From Solanum dulcamara (taxonomy: Eukaryota; Streptophyta; Magnoliopsida; Solanales; Solanaceae), in contig NC_077237.1 in assembly GCF_947179165.1 (NCBI RefSeq), forward strand, positions 85,970,341-86,034,340: a stretch of 64,000 bases of DNA. Reading direction: 5' to 3'. The number at the start of each line of letters is the position of its first letter. Position 1 is the stretch's first letter. Shown one piece after another: positions 57,785 through 64,000 of the stretch. Made by a program: the position numbers and the translations under genes. The notes under the pieces were generated by a model. That model saw only the letters and a program-made list of their open reading frames with translations, made no database searches and was not told the DNA's origin.

Positions 57785-59659
57785 ATGGCTTCAGTTCTTC
57801 AAGTTATTCCTACCCCACAATCTCCATCATCACACAAAACTAGCAACACGACCTTAAGGGGCTTAAAATCATGCTCATCAATGCCGGAACTCAAACAATT
57901 CCATGCCCAAATTGTCAAGCTTGGCCTCTCCTATGACAATGACGCAATGGGTCGAGTTATTAAGTTCTGTGCAATATCCGAGTCGGGCGATTTAAATTAT
58001 GCACTCCAAATGTTTGATAAATTGCCTAAACCAGACCCTTTTATCTATAATACTGTTATTCGGGGTTACTTGAAATCTCAAATGCTGAGAGATTCTTTGC
58101 TTTTTTACTTGTGTATGTTAGAACGATCGGTTTGGCCTAATAGTTTCACTTTTCCTCCTCTTATTAGAATTTGTTGTATTGACAATGCTGTGGAAGAAGG
58201 AAAACAGATTCATGGTCATGTGGTGAAATTTGGGTTCGGGTTTGATCGTTTTTCGCAGAATAATTTGATTCATATGTATGTGAATTTTCGTTGTTTGGAG
58301 GAAGCGAAGAGGGTGTTTGATAATATGTGTGAGAAAGATGATGTTTCTTGGACTACATTGATTAGTGGTTATGCTCAATTGGGGTATCTTGAGGAAGCTT
58401 TTCGAGTGTTTGATTCTATTTCGGAGAAAAGTTCTGTTTGTTGGAATGCTATGATATCAGCTTATGTGCAGAAAAAACAGTTTCAGGAGGCGTTTGCTTT
58501 GTTCGAAAGGATGGGGTCTGAGGGTGTTGTGGTTGAGAAGTATCTTGCTGCGAGCATGTTATCAGCTTGTACGCGACTTGGAGCGTTAAAGCAAGGTGAG
58601 TGGATAGTTGAACATGTCAAGAAGAGTGGGATTGAGTTAGACTCGAAATTGGCTACTTCGATTATTGATATGTATTGCAAATGTGGTTGCTTGGACAAGG
58701 CTATTCAGTTCTTTAAAGGGTTGCCAAGAAAAGGAATAACGTCGTGGAATTGTATGATTGGAGGGTTGGCAATGCAAGGGAAAGGTGAGGACGCCATTGA
58801 GCTTTTGAAGGAAATGGAGAGTGACAGGGTAGCTCCAGATTACATTACGTTCGTGAATCTACTTAGTGCTTGTGCTCATTCAGGTTTGGTTGAAGAAGGA
58901 AAACACTATTTTCGTTACATGAAAGAAGCGTATGGCATTGAGCCTGGCATAGAGCACTATGGATGCTTGGTTGATTTGCTCGGAAGAGCAGGATTACTGG
59001 AAGAAGCAAGAGGGGTCATAAACGAAATGCCTATGAGTCCCAATGTAGGTGTATTGGGTGCTCTTCTTGGTGCATGTAGGATTCACAAGAATATAGAGCT
59101 CGGAGAAATGATAGGGAAGAAGGTGATCGAATTAGAACCTCAGAACAGTGGTCGATATGTGTTGTTAGCTAACTTATATGCCTATGCAGGTAGATGGGAA
59201 GATGTTGCCAATATAAGAAAGTTGATGAATGACAGGGGAGTGAAAAAAGTCCCTGGCTTCTCCATCGTTGAATTAGAAGGCGTTGTTAACGAGTTCATTG
59301 CAGGAGGAAGCACTCATCCTCAAGCCAAAGAGATATATGCAAAAGTAAACGAAATGCTGGATCGTATAAAATCTGCAGGCTATGTTCCAGATTCTGATGG
59401 AATGCAACATGATATTGGTGAGGAAGAAACAGAGAATCCTTTGTATTATCATAGTGAGAAACTGGCTATTGCTTTCGGGTTATTGAAGAGTAAACCTGGG
59501 GAAATTCTTCGAATCACAAAGAATTTACGCGTTTGCAAAGACTGTCATCAAGCAAGCAAGTTGATCTCAAAGGTGTATGATCGCGAAATCATCGTCAGAG
59601 ATAGGAACCGGTTTCATCATTTTAAAGGTGGAGAATGTTCTTGTAAAGACTACTGGTAA
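57785..59659 (+). CDS. DYW-class pentatricopeptide repeat protein
   Basis: DYW-class PPR proteins are organelle-targeted RNA-binding proteins, most of which support C-to-U RNA editing. The gene is intronless. I prefer the ATG at 57785 (MASVLQVIP, 624 residues) because the in-frame ATG at 57773 lies inside the tandem repeat; using it would give 628. PLS-type repeats run from about residue 60 to 430, for example NTVIRGYLKS, NNLIHMYVNFRC, SWTTLISGYAQLG and SIIDMYCKCGC. An E/E+ domain with VPGFSIVELEG follows. The DYW domain has the deaminase-like HSEKLAIAFGLL and CKDCH zinc pair and ends HHFKGGECSCKDYW. All key residues are present. The target transcript is unknown. Confidence 0.94.
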   Translation: MASVLQVIPTPQSPSSHKTSNTTLRGLKSCSSMPELKQFHAQIVKLGLSYDNDAMGRVIKFCAISESGDLNYALQMFDKLPKPDPFIYNTVIRGYLKSQMLRDSLLFYLCMLERSVWPNSFTFPPLIRICCIDNAVEEGKQIHGHVVKFGFGFDRFSQNNLIHMYVNFRCLEEAKRVFDNMCEKDDVSWTTLISGYAQLGYLEEAFRVFDSISEKSSVCWNAMISAYVQKKQFQEAFALFERMGSEGVVVEKYLAASMLSACTRLGALKQGEWIVEHVKKSGIELDSKLATSIIDMYCKCGCLDKAIQFFKGLPRKGITSWNCMIGGLAMQGKGEDAIELLKEMESDRVAPDYITFVNLLSACAHSGLVEEGKHYFRYMKEAYGIEPGIEHYGCLVDLLGRAGLLEEARGVINEMPMSPNVGVLGALLGACRIHKNIELGEMIGKKVIELEPQNSGRYVLLANLYAYAGRWEDVANIRKLMNDRGVKKVPGFSIVELEGVVNEFIAGGSTHPQAKEIYAKVNEMLDRIKSAGYVPDSDGMQHDIGEEETENPLYYHSEKLAIAFGLLKSKPGEILRITKNLRVCKDCHQASKLISKVYDREIIVRDRNRFHHFKGGECSCKDYW

Positions 59660-60152
59660 AGTTTTGGTGGGAACTTAGGCAATAATAAAAGAAAGTATAG
59701 TCAACTTCTTTATAACATCGTTTATCTGGAAATGTTGTATAGAGAGCATATGATATAATATAACACGAAAGATCATTCCACCAAAAATATCGTTATAGAA
59801 AAGTCGGATGGTATATACTTCTGTTCCCTTCATATATAGATATAATACAAAATATATGTTGTTATACACTGGTGAATCAAAATGCAATAAAATGGGAAAT
59901 ACAAGAAAACACAGCATAGATTAGCAAGCTACTGTATGTAACATAGAACCGAAACAAATTTGGATTTGACTATGGCAGATTCACTCTTGAACATTTCTTA
60001 CAAGTTAGAGAAAGCTTTGACAATGTTCAATTCTAAAAATTCCTTACATCATAAACCCAGAAGTCTATCTATATTCAATATTTACGTAAAAGTCCTATGG
60101 GTTTTCTTGTCTTCTAATTACCACAAGTTCGAAGTGGCAATTGAATCACTTC
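59660..60152. other. convergent 3' region between the PPR and PP2C genes
   Basis: Holds the 3'-UTRs of the two converging genes; no separate gene. Confidence 0.6.
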
Positions 60153-63075
60153 TTAGGCCGAGATACCGCGTGAGGAACCCTCTTGGTTACCCAGAAAACG
60201 GACAACCACAATGGTGATGTTATCTGCACTTCCTCTTTGATATGCTTCCTGCATCAGCCTCTTAGCTGCATCTTCAGGATCTTGGATCGGCTTAACCATC
60301 GAGACAGCCTCCTGCAAATTTATTTGTAATGATCAAATTGATAATTGACTATAAACTACTAGATATTTAAAGAATGATGGTTTCTTGATTCTTTGAAGAA
60401 ATAGGGAAGAATTATTAACCTCATTCGTCACAACATCCCAGAGTCCATCACTTGCAAGGATAAGAAATTCAAGAGAGCCATCAACCTTTTCCTCCTGTAT
60501 TTTGAACAGAAAATTATGTCCACAAATACACCAAAAACATTTAAGGTATATAAGATGCGAAAAGTATAAAGAGCAAGCAATCAAGATTCAATCAAGTGTC
60601 TTCCAAAAGAAACATGCTATCAGCTGCTATCGAAAAGTTAGACATGTACGAATATTATTATGAGACGGACAAATGCAATCAAGCAGGAAGAGTCTGCTAG
60701 GCATAAGGCTGAAAAAGATGGGAATGTGATACAATGAGGACCAACTACTAAACAGTTTCAACATCTAGAAAATAGGTTGGAAACTATAAATACATTTACA
60801 TAGAACATTTGATATTCATTTCAAAACATGAGCATTCCTCCTCGTCCTAATACATCTATTGAAACAATAAATAAGTTGTTCAAGTTACCTGTATTTCTGG
60901 ATCAGCGACAACGTACTGCTTTAAAAGTCTATCGCCAAAAGCACGAGAAACAGCAAGTACACCTCCAACTCTCCAGGTACCTACAACACAATACATTATG
61001 TTTAGAATTGCACGACATTTAGAAAAAAATCAACTGACTAAATAAGGACTGTCAAATGTGATAGGCTTATACCTGCCCACATCACAAAACCTCCGGCATC
61101 TTCAATGCGCTGTCGCTCATCTGTTTGGTCAGGCTTGTGGTCTCGAGAAACAGCAATAGCTGAGAATGAAATTAGCATCCCCAATCAGGTGACTGAGTAA
61201 GACTACAGGGTCGTAATGAATTAGTAATCAAAGATTATACGGTACTGTAACAAACATTAAAAAAAGGGCAGCCTAGTACACTAAGTTCATGTTATACACG
61301 GGGTCCAGAGAAGGCCGAACCACATTGGGTCTTATGTTCGCAACCTTATCTTGCAGAGGCTGTTTTTGTGGCTTGCACCCATGACCTAATTGTCACAAGG
61401 CAAAACTTTTACCCTTGCATTCCTTCCCCAAGATAGCATAGCAGGATTATAAAAATTACCAGATCAACTTAGCAAGTAACAACAGCAAACCGTTCATGGG
61501 AGTTGAAGAAGAAAGAGAAGATATGAACTAGCACCAATTTCCAATTTATTTAAGTTTTAATATCCTCATCTTGTTCTCTTGACTTCATGAAACCTTACTT
61601 CTACAGTGCAGCATGATGAAAACAGGTCATCATAGTGTTAGGACCGAGTAATTAAAAGTAAAACTTAATAAGAATAACAAACCCCGTTAGAGCTGATTAA
61701 AGCCGTGGCCAAAACTTCATATGAAGCATTCAGCACTCATTAGTTTGATTCTCTTAACTTCTAACAGAGATTTCTCAGGGGGTACCGTAGTTAATAGGCC
61801 AACTTACCTTTAGACATAGTTAGTACGACAATAACCAAATATTGTGGGATACCAAAATCATAATAAACTCTTTAGGTTACTCTTACCCAGATATTTTATA
61901 TAAATCATTACAAGAATCCTGTTATCTCCCTGCCCCAGGGTTTACTTCAAGTGGCAAATGTTGAGGAACTTGTGACTTAGGTCATGTTTGAGCCCTATGC
62001 CATGCGAACTAAGCTTGGTATGTAAGTGGAGAAGGATAGAGGGGCAGGCCCATTATCCCCGATTTTGGAAGGCTGTGATTGGCCCCAGATGGATTTCACG
62101 GTCATCAGAATTAAAATAAATAAATAAATAATGTTATCTCTCTTACGATTATTGTTACTGTTATAACTATCATTATTTACCCATTTCCATGACATGATAC
62201 CTATGTTGCTCGGACTCATCAAAAAAGTCAACGGGTGCGTGTCGGATTCTCCAAAAGTAGTGTATTTTTGGAGAATCCGACACGGGTGAAGCATCGAAAG
62301 TGAAGAGTCTGCACAACTTAGCATGATACCATACAAAATTCCAAAAGCTATGTTTCACACAATTGACTGTTGAAGCTGGTATGCCAAGAAAAATCTATAA
62401 ATTTCAGCAAGTGAAAAATGATGCCCAACACTATTAAGAATTAATTCAAAATGATATATCTCAAAAAACAGTTGGTAACATCTTCATGGTAGATGCATAA
62501 TACCCCATGCACTCAAGCAGAAACTTTAAAGAGGAGTTGAGATATAGAAACTCATCGAAAATGACCAACCTAGCTTTCAGATTACTTCAAGGACAGAAAA
62601 TCACAAAAGCATTAGGTATGCCTTCTTCAGATGAAAGGGACCAAAATGCATCATACTTTTGGGGTGATATACTCTGAGCAGAAACCAAAAGTCAAATAAG
62701 AAATAATCAAATCGCCTAAGCCTTACCTGTGCCACCCCGGCAGATAACAGCTCTAGAATCACCCACATTTGCAACCAGTAGACGATCGCCCACAAGTATG
62801 GCAGTAGAAGCAGTCGATCCAGCATCTTTGTGCTGATTGTTTTCGGATTTCAGAAACTCAGAGTCTGTATGGTTGTATGCATCAGCTGCAGAAACAAATA
62901 TACGAATGAAAAAGATATAGATAAGTTGCTTGTCAAAAGGAACATAGCAACTATACTTCACAGTACATCAAGATACCTATGGCTGATTTGGTGTCCGAGA
63001 TAAATTTTGGATGCCGTATCAGGTTACTGAAAAGGTTGTGTTTCACATATTCTGCAGCCCTAGCACCTCCATGAC
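60153..63075 (-). CDS. protein phosphatase 2C, 3' part
   Basis: Metal-dependent Ser/Thr phosphatase of the plant PP2C family. Six exons in coding order: 62977-63075, 62727-62885, 61073-61159, 60889-60980, 60420-60494, 60153-60311. Phases agree throughout. The first starts in the middle of the metal-binding (D)[12 protein letters not shown] motif. Others carry [79 protein letters not shown] and [12 protein letters not shown]. The stop is at 60153. Residues before the first Gly, including the upstream acidic metal ligands, must lie beyond 64000, since 63077-64000 holds no matching exon. It resembles the small plant PP2Cs without large extensions rather than ABI1-type ones; this subgroup call is inferred. 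Confidence 0.94.
61265..61435 (-). mobile_element. Au-family SINE in a PP2C intron
   Basis: In plus orientation GGGGTCCAGAGAAGGCCGAA, TCTTGCAGAGGCTGTTTTTG, GCTTGCACCCATGACCTAAT and TGTCACAAGGCAAAACTTTTA follow the reverse complement of Au. It is more diverged than the TAF10 intron copy. Confidence 0.8.
61930..62135 (+). mobile_element. tRNA-derived SINE in a PP2C intron, same family as 30438-30600
   Basis: Shares CCCCAGGG, TTTGAGCCCTATGCCATGCG, ACTAAGCTTGGTATGTAAGT, GGAGAAGGATAGAGGGGC and CCCATTAT with the TAF10-intron copy. It has a fuller 3' end and a (AAAT)n tail. Confidence 0.75.
62205..62322. mobile_element. Solanaceae fold-back repeat in a PP2C intron
   Basis: TGTTGCTCGGACTC and the complement of GAGTCTGCACAACTTAG form the outer arms. 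GTGTCGGATTCTCCAAAAGT and TTTTTGGAGAATCCGACACG form a second, nearly perfect inner palindrome. Confidence 0.85.
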
Positions 63076-63181
63076 CTGAAATAAGAGCAAAATGCAGGTA
63101 AAAGTACCAAATTGGAAAACATTTGACCAACTTGGCATGAAATCGGAACTGTCTGATTTCTTTAAGCAGCCTGAAAAAAGA

Positions 63182-63373
63182 AAAATTAACAAAGATATAC
63201 AAATTGGTATTGCACCTAGGGCAAAAATAAACCAGCAAAGGTCTAGACATTTCAGAGAAGCAAAAGATGCAGCAGATGCGGCAGCCGGGGAGGAAAAGTT
63301 GCATGAGGAATTTAAGAGGGAGGATAGGAAGCTCCCTTCTAAAAAGGCTTCCCAAGTTTTTGATTTAAATGTA
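63182..63373 (+). pseudogene. fragment of a 5'-3' exoribonuclease (XRN) gene, antisense in a PP2C intron
   Basis: An open frame of about 64 codons reads [40 protein letters not shown] and [17 protein letters not shown]. This matches the conserved XRN N-terminal segment around DGVAPRAKMNQQRSRRF. Neither the preceding catalytic part nor the following part is present, so it is a captured or copied fragment. It has no stop inside. Confidence 0.82.
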
Positions 63374-64000
63374 CCCAGTTCATGGCTACAATGTCGATCA
63401 CTCTTCAATACTATATTCATCTTAGACTAAACCAAGATCCAGGATGGGAAAATACCCCAAAAAACTCCTTCAACATCCGTTCTCAACCACCGGGTTGTGC
63501 TGCCACCTAATGGTGACATTAACCTTCTTAGATATTCTTTAGGATAATTAGGGATTATTAATTTGATGAACTTATTAAGGTGCAGGTGGTGATTGTTAAA
63601 TGGAAAAGATAGTGTTTCGGGGGAGAAGGTGGTGTACGGGTGAAGGAGATGAATTTTAGTGTAAAGGTGATCAGTTGGAGTCTAGCTTTTTCCCTTTGGT
63701 AAAAACTTTTTATTTAAAATTTATTTTGGGTAAGAAATCCATGTGGCGTCAGTCTATTGGAGGCTAGCGTTGTTCCCTTGGTCAAAATCACGTGGTGTTG
63801 CTAAAATGGTTGTTTCTCCATGTCAGCACATGTGAACACACGCAACTTACTTTGAGATTATCGATAAAAAACGTGTCTAAAAGGCACAGTTTGAATAAAG
63901 ATCTGATGTTCAAATGGAAACAAGTTTAATTCAAGTGGCTAGATGGAATTTCCGAACTAGTTGAGGGGGCCGTCTATGTATTTGGCCAAAAAAAACAATG
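63374..64000. other. repeat-like DNA in the PP2C 5' intron
   Basis: No PP2C exon is found. The end (GGAATTTCCGAACTAGTTGA then GGGGGCCGTCTATGTATTTG and GGCCAAAAAAA) looks like a terminus of a Solanaceae DNA transposon. The other end is not identified in the window, so it may continue beyond 64000. Confidence 0.4.

Noticed and set aside
59960..60217. 85-codon plus-strand frame
   Set aside because: Antisense to the last PP2C exon and its 3'-UTR.
61995..62358. 113- and 61-codon minus-strand frames
   Set aside because: Cover a SINE and a fold-back repeat in a PP2C intron.
1..64000. CRISPR arrays, operons, bacterial-type systems
   Set aside because: None seen; gene structure and repeats are those of a plant nuclear genome, and the tandem repeats lack the regular repeat-spacer form.

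Overview
This is 64 kb of nuclear DNA from a flowering plant, almost certainly Solanaceae (tomato/potato/pepper/tobacco group). The genes have short exons, GT-AG introns and AT-rich spacers. The repeat set is typical of the family: SINEs of the TS (tobacco) and Au types, RTE-type LINE tails, Ty1-copia LTRs and many small fold-back elements. Species cannot be fixed from the sequence alone. All exon coordinates were derived by hand from splice sites, reading-frame continuity and recalled family motifs.

Layout. 1-2783 (-): 5' end of a MYND-type ubiquitin-specific protease, cut by the window edge. 4662-7905 (+): complete 11-exon beta-1,3-galactosyltransferase-family gene. 9978-13549 (+): complete 5-exon REI1/ZNF622-type 60S biogenesis factor. 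14992-19509 (+): decayed Ty1-copia element with both LTRs. 20025-25032 (+): DUF1644 RING-like zinc-finger gene with a long 5'-UTR intron. 26170-26520 (-): nuclear copy of plastid atpA. 26975-30948 (-): complete 6-exon TAF10. 32583-33029 and 36386-36868 (both -): tandem pair of GLUTAMINE DUMPER-like genes. 36.9-50.4 kb: gene-poor, repeat-rich stretch with LTR pieces, a TRIM-like element, tandem arrays, MITEs and one candidate 74-residue membrane peptide (42737-42961, -). 50419-51565 (+): CONSTANS-like B-box/CCT gene. 51.6-57.8 kb: TIR element, RTE LINE, MITEs, an LTR and a tandem array that runs into the start of the next gene. 57785-59659 (+): intronless DYW-type PPR gene. 60153-63075 (-): last six exons of a PP2C phosphatase whose 5' end lies beyond the window.

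The genes do not form a pathway; they are a normal mix of plant housekeeping and regulatory genes. The only functionally related neighbours are the two GDU paralogues. I see no operon-like or novel multi-gene system. The more unusual observations are how transposon pieces sit against gene structure: an array touching the PPR start codon, transposon tails close to splice acceptors, an uninterrupted XRN exonuclease fragment antisense in the PP2C intron, an RNase H fragment in a TAF10 intron, a plastid insertion, and tandem duplications whose microsatellite cores differ.
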